64,000 nucleotides of DNA from Macrotis lagotis (GCF_037893015.1 NC_133666.1:656854869-656918868), one strand, 5' to 3'. Positions 41,701-53,776 are shown, numbered from the stretch's first letter. Made by a program: numbers and translations. The notes: generated by a model not told the origin, from the letters alone.

Positions 41701-42905
41701 TTGAGGCAGCTAAGCCCAAGCTCTACCAGAGCTAACATGTAATAGTCCCCCAGAGTGGGGCTGTCCCATCTCGTTTTGTCTGTCAGTTCTCCAAGGTCCA
41801 AATGTGAGGAGAAAAGGGGGCAACCATATAGAATCAGAGTCTTTTGGAGGTGGCTTCTCAGTGAGGAAGACAAACCCTCCATCCCCAGGGATGTCCAGAA
41901 CCCCTAAATTCTTACCCAACTAAACTACAATCAAGAGATCCCAGTGAGATTTAGCTGAAACATCAGCTGTGCCAGGACAATTCCATTTGCTTGGTGTCTT
42001 GCAAATCTAATCTGACAAGGAAGGGAAGAGAAAACTGACTGTGTAGTATTTGGATCATGGGGTATTCATTCAACAATCATTCACATGTCCCAGGATACAT
42101 AGGGAATAGCCACAGTGGAGAAGAAGCCTGGCAATGGAGTTACCCAGAAAATCACAGGAGATAGAATTCAATAAAAATACCAGCAACGAAACCAATTCAC
42201 ACGGTATGGCTGATGAACTTGGTAAGTAAAGTCTTAGGCAAGGAATATAATTTGGAATCATAGGTATTGCTAAAACTTGATTGGATGTGGCCAAAGCTTA
42301 TACTGACTCAGGGGAGTTGATTGTTAAATTTTCAGTGTGAACCTTTACACCCTAGAAAATGGCATCTGTTAACAAACCTGGGCTTGATTAATTGATTTGT
42401 TGATTATCTAGACTTAAGAAAGTGACATAGAAAAATGTTAATAATTTGGTTTAAACTTAAAAGTCATGTGCACCTTTTTTTTCTTTTTTGATGAAGCAGA
42501 ACTAGTCCATTTACTAGTCCATTGTCTGGATAAGACCTATGATTAGAACATGGTTCTCAACTGTATTTTATTCAAAATAAAAACAGGATAGGTGGGGGTC
42601 AAGGGTGGGGTGAGTTGAGTGGCATTATAAATTAAGAAGATAATACACTTGGGAGTAAATTCAGAAACCACAGGAGGAAGTATGGAGGAAAGCGTTTAGG
42701 TGATCACTAGAAACAGAAGCAGAAATGAAATGATCATTGGAGCATACCACTGACTCCTTGAACAGTAAGAGGAAATAGATAAGGCATTTGAGAAAGAGAT
42801 CACAAGGCTGGCAGAGAGAAAGAAAGGGGTATAATATAGTAGTCATGGAAGCTTCAATTATTTACATAGCTTGAGCTCTCTGTGACAAAAACAGAGGTGC
42901 TAATA
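41701..42905. other. Unique sequence, AT-leaning
   Basis: About 1.2 kb with no recognised repeat or gene. Several ATTA/TTGATT motifs occur at 42385-42410 (TTGATTAATTGATTTGTTGA), possibly a regulatory patch. Confidence 0.35.
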
Positions 42906-42909
42906 ATTT

Positions 42910-43225
42910 CTTAGCTTGCTTTGGTGACAGAAAAATAATAATGATAATAATAATAATAATATAGCAAATATTTACATATTACTTAATATGGAGCAGACAC
43001 TATAGTAAGCACTCCACAATTGTTAGCTCATTGATCCTTAAAACAATCATAGGAGGTAGTTGCTGTCATTATCATCATTTTACAGATGAGGAAACTGAGG
43101 CAGAAGAGGTTAAATAACTTGTCCGGGGCCACATGACTTGTAACTGTCTAAGGCTAGATTTCAATTCAGGTCTTTTTGATTACAGGAACAACATTCTTCC
43201 CGTTGTACCAACCAAATTGTCTCAA
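42910..43225 (-). repeat. MIR copy with (AAT)n
   Basis: An AAT run (42935-42961) precedes ATATTTACATATTACTTAAT, TTACAGATGAGGAAACTGAG and AAGGCTAGATTTCAATTCAG. Confidence 0.65.
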
Positions 43226-43359
43226 AATTTCATCTCTCAAAAGGAGGAGGGAAGAATTAATGAAGGCACTATCATTCTGGAGCTGATTCTTACTAATATA
43301 GTAAATCAGGCAGCTGAGGTAGGAATGATGGGGATATGGGGAAGTGACTACTAACTACA

Positions 43360-43600
43360 TTTTCAATTCAATTCGATAAACATTGATTAATCATATACAG
43401 TGTATCAGATACTATGCTAAGAGCTGGGGATATGGGGAAGCTAGGTGGTGCAATGGGTAGAGCACTGACCCTGAAGTCAGGAGGATCTGAGTTTTAATCC
43501 AGCCTCAGATACTTAATAATTACCTAGCTGTGTGATCATGGGCAAGTCACTTAACCCCAATGCCTTGCAAAAAAAAAAAAACCCTAAAAAACCAAAAAAC
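43360..43600 (+). repeat. WSINE1-like SINE inserted in a reversed L2
   Basis: L2 antisense (CAATTCGATAAACATTGATT, GCTAAGAGCTGGGGA) runs to about 43432. The SINE (GGAAGCTAGGTGGTGCAATG to CAATGCCTTGCAAAAA) follows to about 43585 with an A-rich tail. Confidence 0.75.
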
Positions 43601-43804
43601 AAACAAAAAACCAATAGGGCAGCTAAGGCTTCTTCTGGAATGTGGAATTTTAGTTGAGATTAAAGGAGTTGAGCATAGCCTGAGCTGAATCCTTGGTCTT
43701 GGGAGAGCATATTGTAGAGTCCTAAAGAAAGACAGATGAGAACTCACGCATTAAAATTTTATGGAAGAAGCTAGCTCAGAAGAAATATGAAACTCTAAAG
43801 AATG

Positions 43805-43933
43805 AAATTCTGGGGGAAGCTTAGATGACACAGTAGATTGAACACCACCCTGGATTCAAAAGGACCTGAGTCCAAATCCAGTCTCAGATACTTTCTGACT
43901 GTGTGACCCTAGGCAAGTCACTTAACCCCAAGT

Positions 43934-44009
<76 letters not shown>
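43805..44009 (+). repeat. tRNA-derived SINE ending in compound (TG)n(AG)n
   Basis: AGCTTAGATGACACAGTAGA, GTCCAAATCCAGTCTCAGAT and AAGTCACTTAACCCCAAGTG run directly into TG (43932-43970) and AG (43971-44009). The SINE tail probably seeded the microsatellite. Confidence 0.8.
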
Positions 44010-44013
<4 letters not shown>

Positions 44014-44099
44014 AAATTCTGAAGACTCAAAGGGAAACAATTCCATTGAGGATGAACTGAGTCATGGAATCTCATAAATGGAAGAGATCTCAGAGAACA

Positions 44100-44340
44100 T
44101 CTAATCCAAGGGTTCTCTACCGAGGCTAGTTATATTCTTGGTAAGGATTGGGGGATGAGAAGTTTGCCAAAAGACATAAAAGGAATAATGAGTAAATTAC
44201 CTTTTCTATTGAAATTCATATTTTATTTTATGTGCCTTTGTATTGGAATTTTAATAATCTAGAATATTTTTTATAAATATTTTATGTATAAATAATTTAT
44301 ATAATTTATTTTCTTTTGTATAAAATAAGAGTGAGAAGGG
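44100..44340. repeat. Ancient AT-rich repeat, tentative
   Basis: AAGGGTTCTCTACCGAGGCT, then TGGAATTTTAATAATCTAGA. It resembles the old repeat at 5.4 and 27.0 kb read in another orientation. Confidence 0.3.
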
Positions 44341-44369
44341 TTACAGGAACCAAAAAATGAAGGCTAAAA

Positions 44370-45190
44370 CCCTATCACCAGTCCAGCCCATACAGTTGCC
44401 TCCAGAAAGGACATGCCAATTGACCATCTTATTGTTCCATTTGCCATTTTTGTGAGGTCCTAGTTCATAGCGACCTTTCTTAGTCACTTACTGCCATATA
44501 CAGCCCTGCTTAGGCCTAATTGTCACGAATTTTTTCTCTCATAAAGTTTAAATCAAATTTCTCTCTGCAAATTCTGCCCATTACTCCTAAGGGCACCAAG
44601 TCAAACAAGTCTGTTCCCTATTCCACAGGACAGTTCTTTTAAATCCACAACTATCTGTGGATTTCCTCTTCTCTCCTCCAGATTAGCCATCAGTCCTCAC
44701 ATATGATGACTTTGAAGCCCTTGACCATCATGACAGCCTCCTCAATATACTCTGTAGCTTATCAAGGTCCTTGCTAGCACATGATAGAACCCTGTACAGA
44801 AGCCTGGACTCAGTGGGACCAAGGTAGAGGCTAGCATTCTGGAATTAGAGCTTGAATGAGCCTTACAAGACCTTACTCCAAATCCCTCATTTTATAGATG
44901 AATATCTAAGATAAAGAAGAGGAATGTGACTTGCCCCAGGGAATAAATAGCTGTGGTTGAGATTTGAACTCAGGATCTCTGACTCCAAATGAAGCATCCC
45001 TTCCAGGGTACCACACTACTTTGCTTCCTAGTCCCAAATACCATGTCCTTCTCAATGCAGCCCAAGATTATATTCTTTTCTTGACTCCTACACTATTCTA
45101 TTGCTTCCTGTTGAATTTACAATTCACTAAATACCCTTACCTTTTTGCAGAATTGCTACCTCTGGCACTTTTCAAATGTTTTTTTTTTAA
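44370..45190 (-). mobile_element. CR1/L3 LINE, split by a MIR
   Basis: Plus strand: TTCCATTTGCCATTTTTGTG, AAATTCTGCCCATTACTCCT, CTCCTCCAGATTAGCCATCA-type block, TAGCTTATCAAGGTCCTTGC. After a MIR at 44840-45005, CTCAATGCAGCCCAAGATTA continues the same L3 antisense order. Confidence 0.65.
44840..45005 (-). repeat. MIR inside the L3 copy
   Basis: GGAATGTGACTTGCCCCAGG, GAGATTTGAACTCAGGATCT, then CAGGGTACCACACTACTTTG. Confidence 0.6.
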
Positions 45191-45440
45191 ATTTAGGTTT
45201 TTATTTTGCATTTATTACATGATATTATAATATGAAGTTATTTACATTAATATTTTGCATTTATCCACTAGAGTCCTTGATTCTATCAAATGGTTCAGCA
45301 TTAGATGATGATATCAGTTTATCAGTGAAAATGACGTTAAAAGAAGAGATATGGCCATCTGATTTGTCCCTTGTACCCTCAGGATCGTGGGACTTTTTCT
45401 TCTGATTTGCTGCTGAAGACTTCTCTATGTATTCTCTCTC
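45191..45440. other. AT-rich unassigned sequence
   Basis: Nothing recognised. Confidence 0.3.
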
Positions 45441-45550
45441 TGATTAGAATGTGAGCCCCTTGGGAGTAGGGCCTCTCTTTTTAGATTCTCACACTGTTGT
45501 TTTTGTATACAGCAAGTATTTAATAAATGCTTTATTGGATCATTCGTTCA
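45440..45550 (+). repeat. L2 3' end
   Basis: TTAGAATGTGAGCCCCTTGG, then GTATTTAATAAATGCTTTAT. Confidence 0.7.
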
Positions 45551-45952
45551 TCTTTCCCCAGTCAAATTTCATCTTACTGAATTTATCCCACAGTTTTATT
45601 CTGGCATGGGATTCGATTGAGCTATATGACCTGGATAAGTCATCAACCTCCCTAAACCATATGGTAAATATGGAAGACTCTAGGGCTTGTGACTCTGAGA
45701 AATGGACCTGGGTCTTTGTGTTTTCATTTGGTCTCATTTTCATTTTTCATTCATGGTTTTTATTTTTTTTCCTGTTCTAGGTACCACACATGCGGTCTTT
45801 GATCTGATCTGGGAACATAAGATAGTGACCTGGGAGTCTAGGAATCCAGGTCAGATATTATAGCCAGCTTGGCTGAATTTTACCTTGAATTGAACTTGTA
45901 GTGGTATGTGACAACTGAGCTAAGATGTTTTCCATTCTACAGCCTCCAAGAA
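45551..45952. other. Unassigned sequence with CORE-like remains
   Basis: GAGCTATATGACCTGGATAA and CATCAACCTCCCTAAACCAT hint at a degraded MIR. Otherwise nothing is seen. Confidence 0.3.
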
Positions 45953-46061
<109 letters not shown>

Positions 46062-46141
46062 GGTTATTATTGCTGTATGCCATCTGGTTGAAGGGAACTG
46101 GGGGGCTAGTCATTGAGTCCCTAAAATTGGGGAGAAGAGAG

Positions 46142-46255
46142 ACAGCTAAGTACATAGTAGATAGAGCACCAACCCTGAAGTCGGGAGGATCAAATTCAGA
46201 TACTTACCAGCTGTGAGACCTTAAACGAATCATTTAACCCAGATGACCTCTAAAA
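46142..46255 (+). repeat. tRNA-derived SINE, decayed
   Basis: AGCTAAGTACATAGTAGATA, GAGCACCAACCCTGAAGTCG, GCTGTGAGACCTTAAACGAA. Confidence 0.6.
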
Positions 46256-46568
46256 AAATAAAATTGAGGGGCCCTCAGTTGATAAGGTGATAGCAGAAGA
46301 TAATCTCAACCCTGCAGATTATTAGAGAATCTTATGGTGGATAAAACCTAGCAGTTCTAGCCCTGAGAAAGTGGGGCCATGTTATATACTAAACAAGGCA
46401 GGTGAGGAGGAGATAGGATCTGGAGAGAGTCAAAGCCAGAATGAGGTGAAGCATTTTAGTACTGCGGTCTTTCCTAAAGTGGTGGTCTGGGGATGGGTCA
46501 TTCATCAGGGGAGAGTTGACTGAGTGTGGTAATGCAGTAAGAGAAGAAGGAAGTAGAATCTGGAAATG
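46256..46568. other. Unassigned sequence, perhaps L2 antisense
   Basis: AGTACTGCGGTCTTTCCTAA and GGTGGTCTGGGGATGGGTCA match no family I can name. Nothing coding. Confidence 0.3.
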
Positions 46569-46569
46569 G

Positions 46570-46995
46570 TCGATCAATAAATCAATCACTAAACATTTAT
46601 TCAGTGTCCACCCTGTCCCAAGAAATGTGTTAAGTGCTAGGGACATAAAAGGAGGCAAAAGACAGTTCTGCCCTCAAGGAGCTTACAATCTAATGGAAAT
46701 CAATGGGAGAAATTCTTTCCTTGGCTTCCCTTCAGATTCACTTCAAATCCCACCATCTACCTGTCCTGGTCTTCCCATCAGCTGGTATGTTTTTCTCTCT
46801 TAGGTGCCTTCCATTTTCTCTGTATCTTACCCAGTTATTTACTTGGAACCTGTTTATGTGTTCTCTCTTCCATTACAATTTAAGCCCTTTGAAAAGAGGA
46901 ACTATCCTTATCATTCTTTGTTTCCTCAGCTCTTAGCTTAGTGATTGGTATACAGTAAGCATCATTTAATAAATGCTTGCTGACCAAGTGATCCA
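46570..46995. repeat. Two L2 3' ends, head to head
   Basis: 46570-46710 is reversed (AATCACTAAACATTTATTCA, GCCCTCAAGGAGCTTACAAT). 46715-46995 is forward (CAGATTCACTTCAAATCCCA, CATTACAATTTAAGCCCTTT, AATAAATGCTTGCTGA). Confidence 0.65.
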
Positions 46996-46999
46996 TAAG

Positions 47000-47800
47000 A
47001 AGGTAACTTAATCTCTCATTGACCTGGACCACTCTCTAAGACTTGAATTTGCAGAAAGGATATTGACTTACATTAATCAAGAGCCTTTGCTCAACCCAGA
47101 GGCCCCTGGGTCAATGGAATTACAAATTGTGTCCCTATTGCTAAAGATGAGGCCATTTTAGGAGGGAAGTCATCAGTAGCTGAGAAACCCAAGAAAGATT
47201 TCATGTGGGAATTTCCAGTGTTCCCCAAATGTATGAGCCTAGTAATTAATATTCAGAAAAGGAAATGGGGTTACTTTGGTCTAACTTTTTATTCTTCTTT
47301 TCCAAATGAAAATCATTCCCTAGATTCCTGCTCTGTCCAGGGTCCTGGGTTTGGGCACCATGGGGTCATACTGAGATGTAGGAGGCTGTCTAACTGCCTA
47401 CAGAGAAATATGGGAAAGAAAATTACTTTCAAAATGTAGCACAGGAAGGATTAAAAATATAACAAAAATAGTCTCTTATTTGCATAAGAATGAAGACTGT
47501 TTTTAAAATTGTTTTATGAGGGTGAATCTCAAAGCAACTCAACCTTATTATATGCACCAAAGTAAAGAACCAGAGTTGACCTATATACAGATTTTTGTAA
47601 ACATGCAGAAGACTGAGCCAGTGTGTCCAAATAAGCTATTTTCACTTTTACAGAGAATTAAATTACACATACACACGCATAGAAGAATAAAGAAGAGGGT
47701 TAAGAAAATTCTTTTATGTGTAACAAATAGATGCAACACTTAATTGCAAAAATCATAATCATAACAAATAATTACCCTTACCTTATTTCCATGTGTGTTA
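47000..47800. other. Unique sequence
   Basis: No repeat or gene recognised. AAAATGTAGCACAGGAAGGA leads into an AT-rich half. Confidence 0.35.
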
Positions 47801-47804
47801 TTTG

Positions 47805-48250
47805 CAGTGGTTTTAGAAATGGGAGTTTGGAGACTTGGGTTTGAATCTGGTTTCTTCCTTGGGCAAATCTCTTTACACCTCAGTTTCTTATCTGTAAAAT
47901 GAAGGGATCGGAGTGTGATCCCTTCCAATTTCATATCTATGTTACCATAGCAGACATTCATATAGATCTTTACTTATACTACCTGTGCCACAGGATCTCA
48001 GTTTCTCCTTGGATCTCAGTTTCCTCATCTGTAAAATAACAGGGAAAGACAGTCCTAAGACTATAATCCATACTCTCATTTGAACTTCAGTAACACTCTT
48101 GTAAGGTAGATACTATGATGCTAATTTCCCCATTTTACAGCTGAGAAAACTGAGACTCAAGTCAAATGAAGTAACATGGTCATGATAGGGGAACTACTAA
48201 GTGTCAGAGGTGGGATGTAAACCGAAAACTTCTTCACTCCAAGCCCAACA
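47805..48250. repeat. MIR copies in opposite orientation
   Basis: A forward CORE-SINE (GGGTTTGAATCTGGTTTCTT, CTCAGTTTCTTATCTGTAAA, to about 47945), a CORE fragment at 48010-48040, then a reversed MIR (TTTTACAGCTGAGAAAACTG). Confidence 0.6.
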
Positions 48251-48285
48251 TTGTTTCTACCCTGGCAACTGGATTTCAGGAACTT

Positions 48286-48445
48286 AAAATTTTTTTTAAA
48301 ATTTATTTAAGGCAATGGGGTTAAGCGACTTGCCCAAGGTCACACAGCTAGACAATTATTAAGTGTCTGAGATCAAATTTGAACTTGGGTCCTTCTGACT
48401 CCAGGGCTGGTGCTCTTATCCATTGTGTTCCCTAGCTGCCCCTGG
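48286..48445 (-). repeat. WSINE1-like SINE with 12-bp TSD
   Basis: TTTCAGGAACTT flanks it at 48274-48285 and 48446-48457. Reversed A-tail, AAGGCAATGGGGTTAAGCGA and the head CCTAGCTGCCCC are present. Confidence 0.92.
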
Positions 48446-48457
48446 TTTCAGGAACTT

Positions 48458-48975
48458 TTTAGATTTATAGCCCTTTTATATACTGGTCTCCCTTCTGTGG
48501 AAGGAGGAGTAACACAGAAGCCAGATAGTCTTATCATAAATGTAGCTTTGTCAGAAGAGGGATTGGTTTGGGCTGGGCTGGATGGAACTCTAGGGTGGGG
48601 ACTGACTCATGAATGGTTATACCAAGTGACAATGTGAACCAGTGGAAGACTTTGAGAAGATACACAGACAGTAATGATCCTGGTAGGGAAGAAGTAGCCA
48701 CATCCCATGTTATCTTCTTGGGCCAAGGTCCCCTTTGTCTCAGGATAGTTGCAGTTCAGGGGCAGAGAAAAGGTTACAAAAAAAAAAGACATATATTAGC
48801 AACATAACAGAGCTAAACCCTGGATGGCTTGGCTAGTTGGGGAAGGAATAGAGAAAGAGGTTTGGTCCATGCTTCCATCTTATGTAGGAGATAGTCACAA
48901 ATCAAATGGTCAAACTTAGGGAATGGTTGCATTATGATATGTGTGTGGGTTTTCTGCTTATACTATGAGATACAC
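48458..48975. other. Unique sequence
   Basis: No repeat or gene recognised. Confidence 0.35.
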
Positions 48976-48979
48976 CGGA

Positions 48980-49075
48980 CTCAGCATCAGAATATTCAAA
49001 CTAGGAAAATCAATTGCCCTCTCTGAACCTGAGTTACCTGATTTATAAAATAGTGATAATATGGATACCACATTT
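48980..49075 (+). repeat. MIR fragment
   Basis: CTCTCTGAACCTGAGTTACC, then TGATTTATAAAATAGTGATA. Confidence 0.5.
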
Positions 49076-49900
49076 TTTTTTACAAGCTAAGTAAAGAAAA
49101 CTTAAACTTTTAAACTGTAGTCTATTATTTTATTTTTATTATCATAATCATCATCACAATTATTGAAGTGTTGAAAAGTCTGGGATCTGGTTTTACATCT
49201 ACAGTGAAACTCTCCCAGTCCCTGTTCAGAGGCCTCCATGAATCTATACCAGCTCCTCTGGCTTGTTCCTTCCAGGTGGCATATTGTCCCCTCCCCTCTT
49301 ATATGTCTGGACTTGGGGGTAGGTTTATGGAATCATAGGTGATGGAACATGATTGGGAGACAGTAGCAAATGATTTGAGGACCTGACTGTGAGACCCAAA
49401 ACAATGAGCAATGTTGAAAAAGACTCATGGAAATAAAATCTATCTTCTTTTGAAATCAGAAGCATTTGAGTAGGAAGCATGGAGGCAGGCTGGACAAGCA
49501 GGTTTTACAGAGATCATGATTCTTTTTCTGTTCCTGGGGCACCATAATTTGAATAACCTGACCCAGATGGCCCCAGAGGGAATCCTAGGAACACAGGTCA
49601 CCTTGAAGGGGGTGGAAGATGGGACTTTTTACTCTAGCCCCTTGGGAGAAACTGATCCGGCAGGCGGTACACATTGTCCAGGCTGGTTGCTAGGAGAGAT
49701 GAACATCTGACTGTGTAAATCACTCTGGCCCAATCTGTTCCAGGGGACAGAAATGAACTTGGAAATTTCCAGTGACATTGAGTTTTTGAATGTGGCCATG
49801 CCTCTGTGAGACCAGAGAACTAACAGAGAAATTTCAAAACTCAGGGAGGAGACCCTGTGTTTGGCTTGGAAGTAACCTGTACAGACTATTTCCAAGTTTA
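49076..49900. other. Unique sequence
   Basis: No repeat or gene is recognised over about 800 bp. AAGTGTTGAAAAGTCTGGGA and the balanced-GC block 49560-49700 carry open frames without recognisable domains. Confidence 0.35.
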
Positions 49901-49904
49901 CTCT

Positions 49905-50290
49905 GGCATAGGAGATAGGCTGCTGAATTTGAAGTTAGAAAAATCTGGTTCATGTCCTACCTATGATACCTATTAGCTGGATATCTCTGAGCTTTAGATA
50001 ACTCTTCTGTAAAATGACAGGTCATGCTGTCTTTGTAGCTTGTTATGAAGCTTGAATAAGACAGTTCATATAAGAGAGGTAAGATGGTAATAACATTAGA
50101 TTTGGAGTTAGAATCAAGTCAACAGTATTTATTTAGCACCTACTGTGTACCACACCTGCATTCAAACCTGGGTTCTTCTACTTGTAACCTGTATTATTTT
50201 GGGTAAATCATGGGACCTCAGTTTCTTCATCTGTAAAATGAAGCTTTAAACTGGATGACTTCTGAGGTCCCTTCTGGCTCTAAATCTGGC
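49905..50290 (+). repeat. Two CORE-SINE copies
   Basis: First: CTGGTTCATGTCCTACCTAT, TATCTCTGAGCTTTAGATAA. Second: ACCTGCATTCAAACCTGGGT, CTCAGTTTCTTCATCTGTAA, TTCTGGCTCTAAATCTGGCA. Confidence 0.6.
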
Positions 50291-50561
50291 ATCTTATGAA
50301 TTGTGTAAAGAATTAGTTTTGGAAAGAGCAGATGTTTCTGATCAAGATAAAGGAGTTCTGGAACAAACCCTATACCTACAGACCTGGTCCATAACTGGGA
50401 TGCCATCAACTTACAGTGGCAGAAGCCTGATGCCATCTGCTGGAGAACTGGCGGCTTTTGTGATGCTGTACAAGGTGAAGAAACCATGATAGGTGGATAG
50501 GAGGGAACAAGCATTTATTAATTTGCCAGGCACTATGATAAACAGAAAATATCTTCTTCAT

Positions 50562-50718
50562 GGGGCGGCCAGGTGGCGTAGTGGATAAAGCACCGGCCTT
50601 GGAGTCAGGAGTACCTGGGTTCAAATCCGGTCTCAGACACTTAATAATTACCTAGCTGTGTGGCCTCGGGCAAGCCACTTAACCCCGTTTGCCTTGCAAA
50701 AATAACTAAAAAAAAAAT
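50562..50718 (+). repeat. WSINE1-like SINE with TSD
   Basis: GGGGCGGCCAGGTGGCGTAG head, CGTTTGCCTTGCAAAAATAA end. ATCTTCTTCAT before and ATCTTCATTC after are an imperfect TSD. Confidence 0.88.
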
Positions 50719-50724
50719 CTTCAT

Positions 50725-50905
50725 TCTTCACAATGACCCTGGGAGATAAATGCTAGTAGGATCCTTAATTTTACAGTTAAGGAAACTGAGGCAGGCAAAG
50801 GCTAAGTGACTTGCTCAGGGTCAGACGGGATCTGAGGCTAGATTTGAACTCAGTTCTTCCTGATTCTAGACTCAGAGTTCTACCAACTTTCCCATCTAGG
50901 TGTCT
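50725..50905 (-). repeat. MIR copy
   Basis: TTACAGTTAAGGAAACTGAG, TGACTTGCTCAGGGTCAGAC and TTTGAACTCAGTTCTTCCTG. Confidence 0.65.
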
Positions 50906-51289
50906 TTATTGGGGAGCTTTATCCCTGTCATTTGCTGGGAGTCACAGAGAACTGATAGCAGAGCCAGGAGTGATGCTATTTGGATGGCTGTACATAGGTG
51001 TGATAAGGAGCACCTCTGAAAGCCTTACTCATCATTTGAGAAGCTGCATTATAGGTAGCACCTATTAGGTGTTCAGGGCATGACTAAGTGATTGAGGTGA
51101 TACATGTCTTTGGAGAGACTTGCTCATAAGGCAAGCAATGCATTGTTCTGAGCTGTATTTGCTTTCTGTGACCCATTTAAACAAACCTGTTCCTTCTTGA
51201 GCATTGTGAACCCTGTGCTTGCCAGGTGAATCAGTGACCACTCTCAGAGAGGTTTAGGCAATGAAATTCCCAGATTGCCCAGGTGAGGC
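50906..51289. other. Unique sequence
   Basis: Nothing recognised. Confidence 0.35.
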
Positions 51290-51440
51290 AACTTGATTCA
51301 ATAAATATTTATTAATTGCTTTCCATATTTAAAGCATTCTGCTGGGTGCTATAGATACAAAGACAAAACAAAACAAATGTATCCCAGTTCTTAAGAAGCT
51401 TACATTCTTGAGAGTGGGAGAAGAAGGAAGATAATTGTAG
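51290..51440 (-). repeat. L2 3' end
   Basis: TTGATTCAATAAATATTTAT, TGCTGGGTGCTATAGATACA and AGAAGCTTACATTCTTGAGA. Confidence 0.7.
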
Positions 51441-52225
51441 TATTTATACAGAAAAGTAAATACATGTAATACTGACTGGTACCCATTGCCTGAAGCCAGG
51501 TATGTTACATCTCGTTCCCTCCCCCTAGGTTTTCTGTTACCCTTAAGAGAGACTAATGGGGGAATATAGGCTCTCTGCCTAGACTCCAACCCTCACCCAT
51601 GATGTTCTCTCCAATTATAGGGGTGATTCCCTGAACCCAAATTCCATTTAGCCATTTGACAGTAGGAATAGCTTTTACAAAGGAATATTTACTTCAGAAG
51701 ATGAGTGAGACATAATATCTGCCTTACCTCACCTCTCTTCTCACCCACCCACCCCTCAGTCTCTGGGAAAGGGAAGGGGATGTAATTCATAGCTTGGCTC
51801 AGTTTCTATAAAGCATAGTTCCACTTCTAAGTCCAAACTCTCAGGCTTCAGTCCCAACTACCTTAGGGGCTTCTCAGAGCTTCCCTACCTGGTGGATTGG
51901 GTGCACCATTCCATCTCCCAGCTGAATTCCAAGAACCACACATCTTACTCTTCCAATGGGAAACACCCAGCAGTTTCTAGAGTGATAAACTGAGAATGGG
52001 AATATGATGGCAACCGTTTGTTCCAGTCATGGATTCCCAGTCTTTTCCTTTAGGAACCTGAAGGGAGGCTGATTTCTTCCTTCTTCTCCCTCTTCCATCT
52101 TCTCCCATGTGAAGCTTGATCAGTCCCATGAGTGGGTGGGTGGGGATTCCAAGGAAACTGTAGGAGAATATATATCTCCACCAATACGGGGAGAGTCCTG
52201 TACCAATGGGCTTTGGAGCAAGGGT
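51441..52225. other. Unique sequence
   Basis: No repeat or gene recognised. Confidence 0.35.
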
Positions 52226-52227
52226 AT

Positions 52228-52285
52228 CCCCAGGGCTTAGCACATAGTTGATTCTTAATAAATGCCTATTGATTGGCTGATCATT
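52228..52285 (+). repeat. L2 terminal fragment
   Basis: CCAGGGCTTAGCACATAGTT, then TTAATAAATGCCTATTGATT. Confidence 0.6.
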
Positions 52286-52394
52286 CTGTACTTTCAAACC
52301 TCTACCCCATGTTCATATTAATCTCCATATGAAGGTCCACAGTTAGGGCAAACACGAGACTCCCCTCTGAGGCCAGAAGGCAAATGAAATCAGC

Positions 52395-52467
52395 TTGTGA
52401 GCCATCATTGGCTAGGAATCACATATCTTTGGGTAGAATATCTGCTTGCCCTGGATGGCTTTCAGGA
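52395..52467 (+). repeat. Copy X of a local inverted duplication
   Basis: GCTAGGAATCACATATCT and TCTGCTTGCCCTGGATG are shared, in reverse orientation, with 53699-53776 at roughly 80% identity. No standard repeat family is recognised, so either a local duplication or an unnamed repeat is possible. Confidence 0.6.
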
Positions 52468-53196
52468 GAAACCTCAACACCATCCAGGTCATGGCCACAG
52501 CCAGGACCACAGAGCTATTTCTTTTCCTTGCAGGCCAGGTCTGCTTTCCCTGGCATGTTCTCCCTGACTCTTTCAACAGCCAGTCCCTACCCTGGCCCCT
52601 GGCAGGCAGAATGTCCTTCCCCAGAAAGGCTTCAGGGAGCAATAGTAGAGACTAATGGGAAGCAGATTTAGATAAGTGTTTGTATGTTCAGCATGTATGT
52701 TAACATGGGACCAGCCTTGGGCAGGAAATTGTAGTTTTCTTCCTGAAAAATTAAAGATAGACTTCCCTGGGGGCCTCTGGGAGCTGCAGCTGGGGCCATA
52801 GCGGAATCCAAGTATTTTGTTCTGAGATCCTCTAAAGGGGCCAGGAGACAGACTGTGAGCAAGCAAGCTGAGGAAACCTTTTATTTGCCTGTGCCCATGG
52901 GGGAAATGAGAGGGAGGGGGGACATGCCTTGTTAAGTCCTTGGGCTTTGTTTGAATTGTAGTAGCAGAGTGTGAAAAAACTGTAAAACTGTTTCTTGACA
53001 AATATTTTCCAAGTCAAACTGTTCTTGCTCATCCTTGGTCCAGCCAGATGAGTTTTTAGTTATTTGTTGGGTGATGGCATTAGATTCCAAAAAAGATCTT
53101 GACAGGCTAGAATTTGGCCAGATAAATTAAACTATCTTTCTCCATGCTGCCTTCTCCTTCCCGTCTGGCTTGTCATTACTAACTCTCATTGTTCTT
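52468..53196. other. Unique sequence, possible regulatory block
   Basis: The stretch 52710-52870 contains GCTGCAGCTGGGGCC (E-box CAGCTG) in GC-rich DNA. TTGGGCAGGAAATTGTA at 52717-52733 reappears at 55109-55125. Confidence 0.35.
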
Positions 53197-53483
53197 AGAG
53201 TAGGGCAATACATTGCCTTAGAGCTACCCTGAGACTTCTCAGACCAAAATAACCCTCTCTGACCACCACTCCTATTAGACTGTAAGCTCCTTGAGGGCAG
53301 GTACTAGCTCTTTTATGGATTTATATCTACAGTGTGTGATGTAGTGCTGGTCACCTATAAAATGCTCAGTAAATACTTTTGCATTCATTCATTCATTCAT
53401 AAATGTCAAAGTTTTCCAAACCAACTTCATACATTATCCCAGATGAATGGGTGGCTCAATAGGCTTGGCCCACTAGTGATACA
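53197..53483 (+). repeat. Left arm (Y) of a ~285-bp inverted repeat
   Basis: Matches 55122-55406 in reverse complement with about 12 substitutions and three small indels, near 95% identity. It includes an L2 3' end (GACTGTAAGCTCCTTGAGGG) with unique sequence on both sides. Two independent L2 insertions cannot explain that, so one arm is a local copy of the other. Confidence 0.92.
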
Positions 53484-53698
53484 GCATCTTGGTTGACTGA
53501 ATCATATTTGAATAAGGGCAACGAGAAGCTGCTAAGTTCTAGAGGGTGAGCAGGGTATTTGAAAGGCTGCCAAGTCAAGATCATGTCACATGAGACTTGG
53601 TGGGCTCAAGTATGGATGTTTAGCCTAAAAGAAGGCAAAAAATATAAGAAAATATAAGGGGAAATTCATTGGCCAACTTCAAGAAGCCAAAGTGTTGT

Positions 53699-53776
53699 CA
53701 GCCTTGAGTCATCCAGGGCAAGCAGATGATGTTCAGTCCTGAGATATGTGATTCCTAGCTAATGATAGCCCACAAT
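53699..53776 (-). repeat. Copy X' of the local inverted duplication
   Basis: Reverse complement of 52395-52467 (CATCCAGGGCAAGCAGA, AGATATGTGATTCCTAGC). More diverged than the Y arms, so probably older. Confidence 0.6.
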
